Notes: generated by a model from the sequence alone, not told the origin. A stretch of DNA of 64,000 bases from Asterias amurensis (GCF_032118995.1 NC_092657.1:2477891-2541890), one strand, 5' to 3'. Shown: positions 35,601 through 47,768, numbered from the stretch's first letter. Made by a program: numbers and translations.

Positions 35601-35880
35601 AGATTTACCTAGATTCTTGCCAATGGCTTATATTACGAGTGTGAGAGAGCATCTTATCTATCATATGGACAACTTATAATTATTTGAGATCACTATGTCA
35701 CCTAACAACATGTACAAGCCAGGAAGCTTCCCTACTTTAATTGTACTACTTAACTATTGTGTTTGTTTTGTGTTTCAGGTTTGGCAAAGACAGTACAGCG
35801 CGGCTGAATATAAAGGTTTAAAGGAGAAGCTAAGACTTCAAGAAAAAAGACACATTCGTTATCTATATTCTCTCTGGTAA
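29681..35880 (+). CDS. CNBD2: cyclic nucleotide-binding domain protein, CNBD2-like
   Basis: Ten exons: 29681-29814, 30910-30997, 31229-31368, 31477-31666, 31806-31985, 32592-32719, 33003-33205, 33634-34178, 34752-34935, 35779-35880 (TAA). All phases agree; from ATG 29685 the product is 629 aa. Exon 1 begins at an acceptor, so coding sequence further upstream is possible. Domain 1 (about 30-180): DDVIIKQGDKGH (about 61-72), FFIVLNGSISVYI, then FGELALIDSGSIRKAS (125-140), a phosphate-binding cassette keeping the ribose-binding Glu and the Arg. Domain 2 (about 183-340): LVQQG, FILKG, then IGDLEVACDISAHVQTV, where the cassette Arg is lost, so it probably does not bind nucleotide. The C-terminal ~270 residues are basic, then low-complexity, without a known domain. 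CNBD2 is linked to cAMP binding and sperm function in mammals (family knowledge). CNBD1 or another CNB family is possible. Confidence 0.82.
29861..30230. repeat. TIR element family M2 in CNBD2-like intron 1
   Basis: Left end TTAAAGGAACACGTTGCCTT, right end the complement with a decayed edge (GGCAACGGGTTCCT). Central hairpin 'gtcggccatt...aatggccgac' intact. About 370 bp. Confidence 0.85.
30627..30801. repeat. foldback element family M4 in CNBD2-like intron 1
   Basis: GGGTGGATTTCACAAAGGTA faces TACCTTTGTGAAATCCACCC. The two arms (about 80 bp each) are almost exact complements, so this is one of the younger copies of the family. Confidence 0.88.
31986..32591 (+). other. GC-AG intron of the CNBD2-like gene
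   Basis: The donor after 31985 reads AG|GCAAGT, the consensus form used by GC-AG introns. Exon 6 starts after CACGCAG at 32592 in phase 2. Only the GC donor keeps the frame (...MIIER|DFEQ...); the nearby GT at 31990 would not. Confidence 0.75.
34430..34672 (-). repeat. tRNA-derived SINE (Leu/Ser-like head), partial
   Basis: On the minus strand: GGTCGAGCGGTCTAGAGCGC head, then a B box GGGTTCGAATCCCGGTCGTG, then the shared body 'cccaggagtaagtttata'. Same family as 39690-40095, 55035-55440 and 59560-59905. It lies in CNBD2-like intron 8. Confidence 0.7.
35574..35597 (+). repeat. G homopolymer run
   Basis: About 22 consecutive G in CNBD2-like intron 9, preceded by TGTGTG. The length is likely polymorphic and error-prone in assembly. 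Confidence 0.9.
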
Positions 35881-36475
35881 ACTTTTACATAGAGGCCTAA
35901 AACATAGATTCAAATTTGTAAACTTATATTTATACTAAGGCTGTGATAAAAAAAGCCAACCGAACATTTCGGAAGAAAACAGGACTTTTAGAGACATTTT
36001 CAAAAATGTCAACACACCAGAGTTCGGTAACTAGGTGCAACTTTAAAGGAATTGACGACATCAGTTATCAGTATGGCAAGAAGGAGGCCAGATTAATTAT
36101 GTGTGGTTCAAATTATACAACTATAGTATAGCTATTTTTGGTGGAACAAAATGAATGTGGTACAAAGGACATTTGTATTATTGTTTGTAAATTTTATATT
36201 CTCACATATTATTAATTATATAAATTTTCTTTCATTACGTATGCCCTTACAAATTAATGTTAACATAAGTCATTAACACAGACTTTATACATAAGTGTAA
36301 CTATATTCACATTGTATCAAGTACTTTCTTATTATTATTCAACCACAAAACTTACAAGACGTTACAATATTCCATTAGATGTTACAGTTATTGGCTCAAA
36401 TACAAAGTACAGAATGTTTAAAATTGCATGTATTTTTATATACTTGCCAATAAACCATTAAATTCAATGCAACAT
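35881..36475 (+). terminator. CNBD2-like 3' UTR with polyadenylation signal
   Basis: AT-rich sequence after the stop, with AATAAA at 36449-36454. A transcript end some 15-25 bases later is expected from general polyadenylation spacing. An open frame at 35943-36131 after the stop shows no family resemblance. Confidence 0.5.
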
Positions 36476-38834
36476 TTCCAAGTAAACAACTCTGTGACCT
36501 CAGTCATCGGTTAGGCTTAAAGGGGAACTCTCATGGTCACAGTGATTGTGAGTGTGTGGCCAGACATTGAATAGTAGTCAAAATTTAGTACCAATTTCTT
36601 TTTTTTGCTTGTAATCTTGTATGATAACAATGGTAAGCAAAATTGTTTTGTGCTTAGCTTAATGTGGTGCTTAGCAGATCTATGAAATTGAGCTATGGTG
36701 TTAATGACTCATCCACTACTAAGTGAGGAATCATTGGTTGTTCAGCTAAGCACAATTTAGCAGGTAACTAGTCACAATATGAAACATGTGAAATGGTAAT
36801 TTGGCTGGGAACCTTTTGTTAAAGTACACCAAACTATTTTGTGCTATCTAGTAGGTTAATTTGGTATTAAATGTAGGTTTATGAAAATGAACCAGCGTAA
36901 TAAGGATTCACTCACTGGTAAGCAAGGAATTCAACTGGTTGTTCAACTGAGCATAAATTAAAGCAGGAAACCATATATATGAAATAGTGCTTGTATTTGT
37001 TGTTGTTATGGTACCGTACTCCAAGTTGTTTTGTGCTGAGCATCATTGTGGCGCTTAGCAGCGCTCTCTGGCTTCTATTTCTATGGATTTTTATTTATAG
37101 GTTCAGACAGACTGATGTCATCAGTTTTGATTCATGCAACAGGAAGTGATCAGAGTATTAAGTGATGCCATTTCCGTTTGTCTCTAAAGGTCAAATCAGG
37201 CTGATACTAACAGTTTTATAATTTTAACAAATTATAAAAAATTAATATCAACTTGCATGCCTAGCTACACCAGGCCTGATACTTCACGGAGGCAAAGAAG
37301 GCGATTGCCTCCGTGTCCCCTGGTCATTGCCTTGGTGCCCTTGAAATGCTCCAGTACAAATTTGCAATTTCATCATAGGGAGCCCTTTATCAAGAAGAAA
37401 ATGCCTTGGTGCCCTTGCCCTTTCAAAAAACGAAGCATACAGCCCTGCTACACAGTTGACAATTCAAAGATGAAACAGACCATCAATTATCTCTACAACA
37501 GAAGTTACAGAATTACCTGTTAGCCAACTATACAGCAATAGTTTACATTTCACAAACTATGTTCTAATCAAGTGTTACATTTTTAACACCCCCTGGGATA
37601 TGTTTTGTACATGCATGAATAACAGAGTATTGCTTGTAATTTATGATAAACAGGATATTGTCCCCGGTGATTGCCTTGGTGCCACTTGAAATATTCCAAT
37701 AGACTGATAGAAAGTTAAAATTTCACCATAAATATGTCCTTTACCTCGAAAACAAAAAGTTGCCTTGGAACACTCGAAAATTAAGCATCGGGCTTTTACA
37801 CACCAGTCATCCCCAACTCAGATGATTCTAGTTTAAAATATTTGTCTTAATTGTAAAATTGCGCAAACATGTATTAACTACATCACATTAAATACATGTA
37901 ACATCCAAAAAGTAACCACATTTTGCTATCATCTTTTCCAGTATAAATAAACATATCCTAAACTCTAAACATTGATAATTGGTTTTGGATATACATGTAA
38001 ACACATCTCAGGGGACAAATAAATCTTTTCCCATGATTCGTAATTGTTTTTTTTTTCAGTTGAAGACTTTTTGTGAGCAGAAATCATTCAACTGTTACAC
38101 TTACAGTGGCTGTTTCATCATGATTAAAGCAGCCCTGCGGCTGCACATAGAAATATGAACGTGTATCTAGATACAACACATGCGCGCATGCTCTTAATCG
38201 ATTGATACAGAGCGCCCGTACAAACAGTAACTGAGTTCATAATTCTATTACAGCCACGGGCCTGCTTTGATGACGTCACAACCCCTTTCAACCAAATTTT
38301 CTTTGAAAAAAATTTTGGAAAAAAAAAGAAGTTTTGATTGGATTCTTCGACAATTGTATTTCTTGACACTGCCATCACACTATACAAGAATAAAATTAAT
38401 CCTACATGTACATGAGTATCAATCTTAGTTCCTCTGAACCAAAGCGTGATATCACTATTGAAGTATCGACAATTCATGGCTTATGCTCTCATCTTGCTTT
38501 TCGAAGTAACCCATTCTTGCAGAAGTTGGAGACCTCTATGCAGCCATTTTTCCCCATCACTATCCAAACTATTGGCAGGAGAGTTTGACACACATGTTCA
38601 CAACTATTCAAACACTCGCAACAGTGTTCAATCTTGTTCTAGCACAAAGGGAACATGACAAAGATGGTAGCCGAGCTAAAAGGGTCTTAAATCATCTACA
38701 GTACTGCCATGAAGAGGAAAATTAAACGCTCATCTTTTCAGAAATAAATTTTATATTTTCAAACTACTACATATCTGATGGGGGTGTCCAGGCGAAGGAG
38801 GTTGTTGAACTTGACGGAAAATCTTGGAGATCAT
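36476..38834. other. intergenic tract with repeat fragments
   Basis: M3-related pieces at 36640-37060 ('gtgcttagcagatctatgaaattg'). Two copies of the 'cattgccttggtgccctt' dispersed repeat at 37255-37450 and 37655-37790; others lie at 14425, 35025, 57095 and 59270. This side is also downstream of RNASEK, so its 3' UTR may reach in. No exon recognised. Confidence 0.45.
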
Positions 38835-39029
38835 TTAAAGGCAGTGGACACTATTGGTAATTACTCAAAATAATTATTAGCAAAAACCCTTTCTTGGTAA
38901 CGAGGAATGGGGAGAGGTTGATGGTATAAATCATTGTGAGAAACGGCTCCCTCTGAAGTGCCATAGTTTTCTAGAAAGAAGTAATTTTCCCAAATTTGAT
39001 TTCAAGACCTCAGGTTTAGAACTTGCAGA
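38835..39029. repeat. M1 element, left half only
   Basis: TTAAAGGCAGTGGACACTAT to about 39029, where it stops inside the central foldback. Lies just past the RNASEK stop on that gene's 3' side and could be part of its 3' UTR. Confidence 0.8.
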
Positions 39030-39158
39030 GAATCATCTTTTCAGAAATAAATGTATTATTTTCCTGTTCAATTGAAGGACGCCCAGGTAAAGGAGGTCCT
39101 GAACTATCGGGAGATCTTTTAAAAGGAATGTTGAGTTGAGTCGAGAAAGTCTTGTTGA

Positions 39159-40716
39159 TTAGGACACATTGAACTGCTGCTTGTTGTTCACTCGAAGTTG
39201 CCACACAGAAAACGCCAGCCACAAAACGTAAAATCCAGCCGCAATAAAACAGTTATTTGAGACGTCTGTGTACGCAGCTTCCAACGTTGCTTTTGTCAGA
39301 TTGGCCGGAGACTCTGGAAGAGGTAGGTCTTCGACGAGGGCGATAGAGTTAACCCTGAAGAAAACGCCGAGTAGAAGCTATGGATGAACAAAAACAAAAA
39401 CAATTCTGAAACAGGCATCTGAAATAGGCTTTTTAGTTGTAGGTCATTCTTAATAATAATAATAATAGAACTTTATATATCGCCCACACATGTAAACACA
39501 CTCCTGGGCGCTGAACAATTGAAAATAACCTATTAAAATTCATATAGTTATAATACCGTAAGGAATGTTTTTAAATCCAAAACTTGACAGTAGACCTATG
39601 GTGATACTCATCTGTAAGGCCAAGGTAAAGTTTCCCTTCATAATTATACGGAACATCATGAGGGAAATCTAACATAACATTAATAATAATAATAACGAAG
39701 TCTTATATAGCGCACGTATCTACCAAACAAGGTACTCAAGGCGCTGAGTATATACAAACTTTCAGAAAGATAGGTTATTGCAGTGATGAATTTTGAGACC
39801 CAATATTAGTTAGCACCTTATAATGGTTTACAAGGTGCTACGGCGCATACAGCAGCCACAGCCAGGAACACCGGGGCGAACCCCTTCTCTTTTCGATAAG
39901 TGCACTGGGTTCTTTTACATGCGTTACACAACACATGGGACCAACGGCTTTACGTCCCATCCGAAGGACGAAGCAATGGTTAATTGTCTTGCTTAAGGAC
40001 ACAAGTGTCACGGCTTGGGATTCGAACCCACACTCTGCTGATCAGAAACACCAGAGTTTGAATTCGGTGATCTTAACCGCTCGGCCACGACACTTCCATT
40101 GACACGATGGGGCCCCAAATGCAGGAATAAACACGCGTGCCAAGGCAATAATAAGCCTATTGACCATGGTATGGAGGGCATGATCATCGTGGTTGCCACT
40201 GGTCGTGGAACTAGGGGGAAATAATTACCATAATTCCTGTAATTCTAAACTGAACATGCTATGATTATGAAATCATTATCCTGATTATGGCATGCAAATA
40301 ACTAATATTTTTCATTGGAAAAGGACTCACAAAGGACCCCCATCAAACATGATTGCTGACCCAATGTACTGTTCTAGCATGTCTAGTAGTATTCCTTCTT
40401 CAGTGTGCTGAACATTATGTATTATTTCACATGCAACTTGTGTTGCACTTTGTTTTTATTTTATTTTTCAAAATGATTGCAATGTAATGTTATCATCCTG
40501 ATCATGGAGATAAAAGTAGTTTCATCAAGGCATGCATGTCAAAAATTGCCCCTTTTCAGTTGCAACAACCCAACAAAGAGATTAACCACAAACAATGTAT
40601 AAATTGAACACAAATAGAGATTGAAAAGCCATAATACTTACCAACATAACAACTCCCCATATACTGATCAGCGAGCAGCAAGTCGATAGCTTTGGTCCAC
40701 AAATCTTCGGTGCCAT
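39159..40716 (-). CDS. RNASEK: ribonuclease kappa
   Basis: Two exons on the minus strand: 40642-40716 (ATG at 40716, donor GTAAGT) and 39159-39377 (acceptor CATAG, stop TAA at 39161-39159), phase 0, 97 aa. Exon 1 gives MAPKICGPKLSTCCSLISIW then GVVML; exon 2 continues LLLGVFFRVNSIALVEDLP, ends with NNCFIAAGFYVLWLAF, then SVWQLRVNNKQQFNVS. The CGPK start, the two membrane helices (about 12-32 and 68-88), the V-N-S-x-A-L-V/I-E-D loop and NNCFIAAG(L/F)Y are diagnostic for the family, and human RNASEK is of similar length. It is a small membrane protein reported as an endoribonuclease and as a subunit associated with the V-ATPase proton pump, acting at endosomes. Convergent with the CNBD2-like gene upstream on the plus strand. 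A frame at 40582-40767 merely runs exon 1 into its flanks. Confidence 0.96.
39445..39560. repeat. SINE tail fragment in the RNASEK intron
   Basis: (AAT)n followed by 'agaactttatatatcgcccacaca...gggcgctgaac', like the tail of the Leu/Ser-headed SINE. Confidence 0.5.
39675..40100 (-). repeat. tRNA-derived SINE (Leu/Ser-like head), near full length
   Basis: Minus-strand head at about 40100-40010: GTCGTGGCCGAGCGGTTAAG (A-box region of a type-II tRNA), a long variable region, then GGGTTCGAATCCCAAGCCGT (B box). A body of about 300 bp follows, with a tail containing 'gcgctatataagac' and (TAT)n. The long variable arm points to a Leu- or Ser-tRNA ancestor. Lies in the RNASEK intron, same strand as the gene. 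Confidence 0.82.
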
Positions 40717-41460
40717 TTTGATTTTTTTAACCGGGCGGTTTTCTCCACTTCTCCTACTTACTAACAACCTTTTTATGTTCGTTTAACGGTCTATCGTTGC
40801 TCTGCATTAGCATGAAGGATACAAGTTAACGTTTTCTTTGAAACAACCTCAGTAATCGTCTAAACTAAGCGACTTATTTTGATCGGTGACTGATACAAAA
40901 GTGTACAGTTTTACATCACATCCGACTACACCTCGAGCTTAGACTCTATCCGATAAAGGGAGGTCAATAGGAATTGACCTTCTAGACTCTTTACGTGTCG
41001 ATAAGATGTATGTTACTCAATGACGGTAAACTTATTGATGTATTAATGTAAAATAATTTAGTAGCGTCTGGGTTTCAAACATGTGTGCATGTTTCAGGAC
41101 GTATTTATAGAGAAAGTACATTGGTTACATTATGTTAAATAAACAGATCATAGAGCAAGTAGATCAGGCGCTTTTCCAGTTAAGTTATTTATGAGAGAGA
41201 CCCAGCCCCACACCGTCAATTAAAAAGAAATTGTATATAAGCACCAGCCAGGAGTTTCAATATAAGATTTTTAGTACGAGATAGTTATACATGTTATGGG
41301 TTCATTAGATTGAGACTCAAGAGGCAATGACTACTTGACTTGTTGAAGAACTATTTGGGCCATGTTCAGTCCAAGGGGGGAAGTACTATACATGAGTTGC
41401 ATTATACATTGAACACGCGCCTTGAACACCCAGCAGGGTGGATATGTGCGCATTACAAGT
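40717..41460. other. RNASEK upstream region
   Basis: 5' flank of RNASEK (its promoter should lie just right of 40716). No TATA-like box stands out. No exon seen toward 41460. Confidence 0.4.
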
Positions 41461-41461
41461 C

Positions 41462-41493
<32 letters not shown>

Positions 41494-41513
41494 ATTATTA
41501 TTATTATTATTAA

Positions 41514-41553
<40 letters not shown>
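41461..41553 (+). repeat. (TTA)n microsatellite
   Basis: About 30 TTA/ATT units with two interruptions ('ataatta', 'taatatta'). Confidence 0.95.
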
Positions 41554-41914
41554 GCAAAAAATAGTTAATGGCCTGACGTTTCGACCCTAGCAGAGTCTTT
41601 CTCGAAGGCTAAATGACAACACAACAAACACGAACAGCTACTAAGTGAAACATAAGCAGTGAAGTAGAAATATATGAATTATGGGGTTAGAAAGCATCAG
41701 AAAAAAGCAGGGGGTAAACAATGAATAGGGGGACATTCTTTACCCCCCTGCTTTTTTCTGTATGCTTTCTAACCCCATTCATGTATTTCCACTTCACTGC
41801 TTATGTTTCACCATGGTTTCACTTAGTTACCTGTTCATGTTTGTTGTGTTGTCATTTAGCCTTCGAGAAAGACTCTGCTAGGGTCGAAACGTCAGGCCAT
41901 TAACTATTTTTTGC
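41554..41914. repeat. long palindrome, possibly Penelope-like element ends
   Basis: GCAAAAAATAGTTAATGGCC at 41554 is matched by its complement ending at 41914. The arms are about 175 bp and almost identical apart from small gaps, meeting at the GGGGGTAAA...TTTACCCCC centre near 41710-41750. Each arm carries GACGTTTCGACCCTAGCAGA, wording I associate with ends of Penelope-like retroelements. Family assignment is tentative and no coding part is visible in the arms. Confidence 0.7.
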
Positions 41915-42369
41915 ATTACTCTCGGTCCATTTGGTTGGTAAGTTATTTGCAACAGCTAATTCTATTTACTCATTATTATTATTATTACATTGTAACTGGT
42001 CGTCAACAGAGCGTTGCGCATGCGTTGACCGATGTACATCGTCTGCTTTTCAGCAGAGTTTTAATAATTTCGTATCCATTTTTATCTCTTTTTGTAGTAG
42101 CCATCGCTCTTTTTAAATCTCCCCCGTCCCTTTATTGTGTGGTTGTGTTTCGTCAAGGGGTATTTTTCCCCTCTTATTTTTAAGTTTTTTGCTCGTATTT
42201 TGGATGTTGTCTCGTCGTTTTCTGTGTTGCTGTATACCAGCTGTATCTTTCGTCGTTCGATCTTTGTGAGTCCTTCTAAAACTGCGACCAACACCACCCC
42301 TGTCGCCTTTGTTTCTTCGGACACTCGATATTCAGTACGGGGGGTCTCGACCAGAAAATAACCTCCCAA

Positions 42370-44440
42370 AAATAACATTAAAATCACCATTGTGAACTGC
42401 AACAGCCTTAAAAACAAACACATTATCCTCAAGAGTACCATCGAATGTGAGAAGTCAGATATCATTATCGGTACCGAGTCACACCTTGATGACTCAATCT
42501 CGGACAGTGAAATTGTACCTGCAGGTTTCTCTATCTTCAGAAAGGATCGTATCCTCCGAGGAAGAGGGTTTTTTATTATGATTAAGGAAAACCTGCTTCC
42601 TTTTAAATGTGACTTTTTAGACACTGATGCCGGACTGTTGTGGATTCACATTTGCATCCGTGGTCATAAACCACTTCTTATTGGATCCGTATTATATACC
42701 GCCCACCAAAGACAGACATACTAAATAATCACCAACTCAACGACTCTCTCGACAGAATAAAGCAAAAATACAAAACTGCTGTCATCGTTTTGGGAGGTGA
42801 TTTTAACCTCCCAGATATTGACTGGCCATCATCATCGGTCAAACCGGGTGCATGTGATTCAGCGAAATGTTCCTTACTGCTTAAAATCTGCAATGACCAT
42901 GACCTGGAACAACAAGTTCGGAGCCCGACGCGAATTAGCGGCCCTACAAGAAACATTCTTGACCTCGCCCTCACGGGGCATCCCAGCTTGATTACCCACT
43001 GTTCAGTAAAAGCAGGCATTAGCGACCACGAGGCTGTCTCACTTGGAATTAACTTAAAAGCAAAAATCAACAAAAAGAAACCTCGCAAAGTATATCCTTT
43101 TAGCAAAGGTGACCACAGCAATTTCAACCTGGACATGACCGCCCTTAGTCAACATTTTTTCTGTGAGGACCCGCTTACCAGATCAGTTGAGGAAAACTGG
43201 GACCTACTAAAAACTAACATTCTTAACACTATGGACAAGCACATACCATCTAAATATACTATAGCTCCCGCCACAACTTACCATGGATTAGCCATCACAT
43301 CAGGCGTTTGATCAAGAAAAAACAACGACTCTTCAACCAAGCGAAAGCTTACAATAGAGAAAGGAGCTGGATTAAATTCCGCGACTTTAGGAAATATGTC
43401 CAGGGCAAAATCCAAGATGCCTATACTGGAAGTATACTAATAATCTTATCTCTGATCCAAGTGACAAAAACCAGAAAAACTTTTGGAGATACATTAAATC
43501 TAAACGCAATGACTCAGTAGGGATCTCTACTCTTAAAACAGGCAGCAATATTGACACTAGCAGTAAGGACAAGGCTAACATTCTTAACACTAAATTTCAA
43601 TCAGTTTTTACTGTAGACGACACTACTCCATCAGTTACTCCAAGAGGGGTTTATCCAGATATCGGAAACTTGGTCATTTCTACAGAAGGTGTTCTCAAAC
43701 TTTTGCTGACACTTGATGTTAGTAAAGCTACCGGTCCAGATAACCTTCCTGCTAGAATCCTCAAACGTCACGCCAAAGTTATAGCACCCATCCTTGCTAA
43801 AATTCTCCTCCTGTCTCATAAACTATCCTGGAACAACCACATCAACAAAATCACCACTAGTGCAAATAAAATCTTAGGCCTTGTTCGACGCAACTTAAAA
43901 CACTGCTCTAGGGACCTCAAGGAACGTGCATACACAGCATTGGTACGCCCTCGCTTGGAATATTGCAGTTGTGTATGGAAACCACATCCCACACACAAGA
44001 TCAAAATATCAACAAAATAGAAGCCATTCAGAGACGAGCAGCCAGATATGTTCTCAATAAATACCATCCTATGGAAAGTGTTTCATCTATGATCAAGGAG
44101 CTTAATTGGCAGTCACTGGAAACCCGTAGGAGAAATGCCAGTCTTACAATGATGTATCGGATCTCCCACAACCAACTACCATCCATAAATCCACTCAACA
44201 TTCTGACTCTTGTTCCCCCCCGGTATATCAACACGCAGTTACCATCCACTGAAATATAATCTCTTTTCTCCCCGCACCAACATCTACAAAAACTCTTTTT
44301 TCCCAAGAATTACCCCTGCATGGAACAATCTCCCAGTGCCTGTTGTCACTGCCCCGCTCTCCCAGTTCAAATCCACTCTTAATCTACCCAAGTTGCTTCA
44401 TCGGTCAAACGCGTGCGTAATCTTGGCGTGATATCCCATC
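42370..44440 (+). mobile_element. CR1-like non-LTR retrotransposon (LINE), internally deleted
   Basis: An endonuclease part starts about 42376 (ITIVNCNSLKNK), with IIIGTESHLDDS, then GGDFNLPDIDWPSS at about 42797 and SDHEAVSLGI at about 43021. This is the apurinic-endonuclease order (N, E, GDFN, SDH). The start of the reverse transcriptase follows (SKATGPDNLPARIL, about 43720). Directly after it comes the C-terminal part normally hundreds of residues later (LSWNNHINKITTSANKILGL, ALVRPRLEYCSCVW, IEAIQRRAARYVLNKYHP). The catalytic palm with its (F/Y)ADD box is missing. At least three frame changes occur, at about 42720, 43300-43520 and 44020. It is therefore dead and depends on nothing here. 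CR1/Jockey-group clade from the C-terminal pattern. Confidence 0.88.
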
Positions 44441-45038
44441 ATGGGACTTTGCCGAGTAGCGAAGTAGAAGTAGAAGTAGAGGGCGGTATATAAGATGAGT
44501 GGTATACACTCTCAACAATACATATGGATGTTTCTTTATATCACAATAGCGACTAGATCACAAGTCTAATATAAGCCGTCGTATGGAAATCATCCTTATA
44601 CCACATGGGTTTTACAATTTTCAGTCATGTGATTTATCTCAGCACAGTGACGTCATCTACAATCAGATCAATGATTTTGTTTACGGAGTTAATTTTTTTG
44701 CTGCTCAATAAAAAAGCGGCGGGGCATTATATCTTTTCCGTCTTCTATTTTTGGGAACGCAAGAGTTCGGTTTAGTGGCAGAAACAGAATACATTTCTAG
44801 GCATTGCCTCGCACACGGAAAAATCTTCCTTTTTAAACTGGGTGTAGTGTAATAATGCACTTATGTATGCATAACAGATACATTGAGTTTTTCTGACCGA
44901 TTATAATAAAATTTGTTGCTTTCCTAAAGTTTTCATCTGTTGTTCGTGGAGCCCAGAATTAAAGGGGAAATTTAGTACATAATTACATGCTTTAATCGAA
45001 AGGGCGGTAAAGCGGCCTAACCTGATTTTCTTCATCTC
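44441..45038. other. intergenic tract after the LINE
   Basis: Short GTAGAA repeats at 44460-44482 look like the LINE's 3' tail. No exon seen in the remainder. Confidence 0.4.
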
Positions 45039-45440
45039 TGTCTTTAGCTTGTTTAGAGAGCCATTTTGCTTCATGGCCCCCGGGGCTGGATAATGTTTCC
45101 AGCAACTATTGTAAGTATTTTTAATGACATTATGCAAGAGGTCAAATTTGGGGATGTGGTTTTTTTGGTACGTAGTTGAAGTCATGGTGGGCAAGTACTT
45201 TGCAGGAATCGGACGTGAAGTAAACGTTTTACTTCTGTTATTTTAAAACGTTTACTTCACGTCCGATTCCTGCAAGGTACTTGCACACCATGACTTCAAC
45301 TACGTACCGAAAATACCACATCCCCAAATTTCGTCTGTTACACAATTCTATCAACACAAATGTTCAAAACATTCGCTGGAAATCTATCCAGCACCGGGGG
45401 CCATAAAGCACGAATGGCTCTCTAAACAAGCTAAAAACAG
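45039..45440. repeat. long inverted repeat (about 195-bp arms)
   Basis: Left arm 45039-45233 and right arm 45246-45440. Inner ends CACGTCCGATTCCTGCAAG-type arms are almost perfect; the outer ends ('tagcttgtttagagagcc' against 'ggctctctaaacaagcta') are less so. The spacer is about 12 bp. It could form a very stable hairpin RNA. No coding content. Confidence 0.9.
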
Positions 45441-47768
45441 ATTTTATCGACTTTAGATAACGATGATAGAAGGCACATCTCTTAATTGTCAAGCTTTCTC
45501 TTCCTTAACTCTTGAAATATAGAAATAATGACACCACAATAATGAAGGCTTTCATAGTGACCCAGTGTAGTATTAGCCTGCCACTCACCAACTGAAACAT
45601 GCACAAGGTAACGCATAAACAAAGTTCAAATGGTCTATAATAGGCCTCTAAAGTAGTCCCACCAGCTATACCAAACATCGGTCACTGAAGTTTATAAGGT
45701 GAAACACAGACAATTAGACCACGGTTCTCAAGAAAAATTCAACACAGCAAAGTGAAATATAAAACACATGGTGCGAGTTGTTAACTTGAACATGGTTGAA
45801 GACTTAAACTCCTTTGACCTATAGTTGCCTTTGTCCAATTAATTTGGAGCTACACGGCACAGGTGTCTACACAATAGCTATGAGTCCCTTTCATTCAATG
45901 AATGGGGCTCTCCACAAATCCAACTTTGTATGGATGGATTAATGGTCAACTCTATTATTTGAGTGTATCGAATTTACGACATTCTTTCAAGATAAATAGC
46001 GGCTTAAAAATAATGTCTTAAAAGAACATACTGTTAGCCATGGTTGACATCACGTATGTATTGGTATTTTAAATTAAACTAACATCAACAACATTCTGGG
46101 GTTTGTGGCAGGGGGGGGGGGTAAGAGATGTGTTAATGTACTTATCATATTATCCTCTTAATTTGTTGAAACCAAATAATAGTACAATTGCCGTGATACG
46201 TTTTGTTTCGTTTTGCCTTTTAACTCACCCCCTCCTCATAAGTCAAGTTTGACTCACCCTTTCTTGCTAGCTGTCTTCCCATCCAAGGATTCGTTCATTC
46301 GACAACAACCAGCACAGTATATTCCACGCGAATCTTGAACACTCCTGCGAGCTCCAACATTTCTCCTCCCTGCGACCAGTGCTACACACACGGAGTCGAA
46401 TAGTAAGTATCACATACCAAAATAAAATGGCAAATTACGTGCCTCTCAATCTTGCGTTGCAATGAGATGAAACTCCCCACAAACTTTGAGAGTGTTGGTA
46501 TAATAGTTAGTTCCGACAATACCTGCTCACAAAGTTAAGTTCACTCATTAATTATACTCTGACAGCCATGACAGCAGCCAGGAGTCCGACAGCACATAGT
46601 CATGTAGATGCTATAGTATCTCGAGGAATGTCACATGCCACCTGCACTAATTACAATGTCGTGGAGCAAACATGAATTCCCTCCACCGAATTATATTATT
46701 CCAAGCTTGAGACGAGTCCTTTCTCGCGACTGTAAGTGAATTGATGTTAGTCTATGTTCCGTTGTTTCCACACCTGTGAAGAATATTTCCGAATCTCTAA
46801 CAATTGAAGGTAAATTCCTGTAATTTGAACAAAATTACATTCGCGGTTCGAACAACAGACGTCCATTAAGGCCAAAAATAAAACTTTGAATGGCGGAGTG
46901 CAAATTGTGAGCACTTGTGTATCACTACGCGATATTCTTCCACATGTAACCGGAAAATATAAACAATAAAAGACAGAAGTTGAGTTATTTTCTGCAAAAT
47001 AATTGTATAAAGAATAACTTAATCGTAAGCAAAAAAAATATATGTTCGTTTGCTTTTGTTTTGCATGTAACAAGGGGACTACTTTCCTTAATTAGAGGCG
47101 AGTGGATTTAAAGGTTCTTCGGTTTCGTATCGTAACAATTTCCTTGAAGAAAAATGTTGTCCGTGAAAAAGGGGGAAGAGCACATTGGATCAAAATTTCT
47201 TTTAGCGCAACCATGAGATCGACATAACTTGAAGATTTTGGGTGTTTTAAACTGAGTGATAGGATTATTTATACTTTGGAACAATTTTAGGCATAATTAT
47301 AATGTAACTTAATATGATTTTGGCTGGTTTCATGTAATTATGTGTTAAGCAACACTTGTCTGTGCTTAGCATGTTTGTGTGCCCTGATTGATTGATGAGC
47401 AAACATGACGTAGCTCTGCTCTTTAGTAAAAGTTCACTGATCTTAATTTCGGCCATCCAGCGTGCCCCTTACATTTTTATCACTCACAATCTTTGCCATT
47501 CTTTCATGAAACGAGAAATCTAATTGGATAAACAATCTTGCCAAGTGAGTCCGCAAATTGCACTTTGCGCAGTCGTCTGGTCCCCAGAGTCGTTACGATC
47601 AATTATGATAACAAGAGATACATTTAGACTGGTGTATTGGTATTTCTTATTTTGGTTGTGCGACGATTGTTACAGAACCAGTCTATATACGGTGAGTGTA
47701 TGCATTTGTTGTTTTGGTGCACAGGGTACAATACTTCACACACCGCCTCCTTTTATTTTTGCTTAAAA
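45441..47768. other. intergenic tract, PLEKHF2 upstream region
   Basis: No coding exon recognised. At 46250-46405 a less AT-rich block ends in GTAAGT (46403) and could be an untranslated exon, unproven. M3-like words at 47330-47400. Confidence 0.35.

Noticed and set aside
42082-42624. 180-codon minus-strand frame
   Set aside because: It lies antisense to the LINE endonuclease region and has no recognisable domain.
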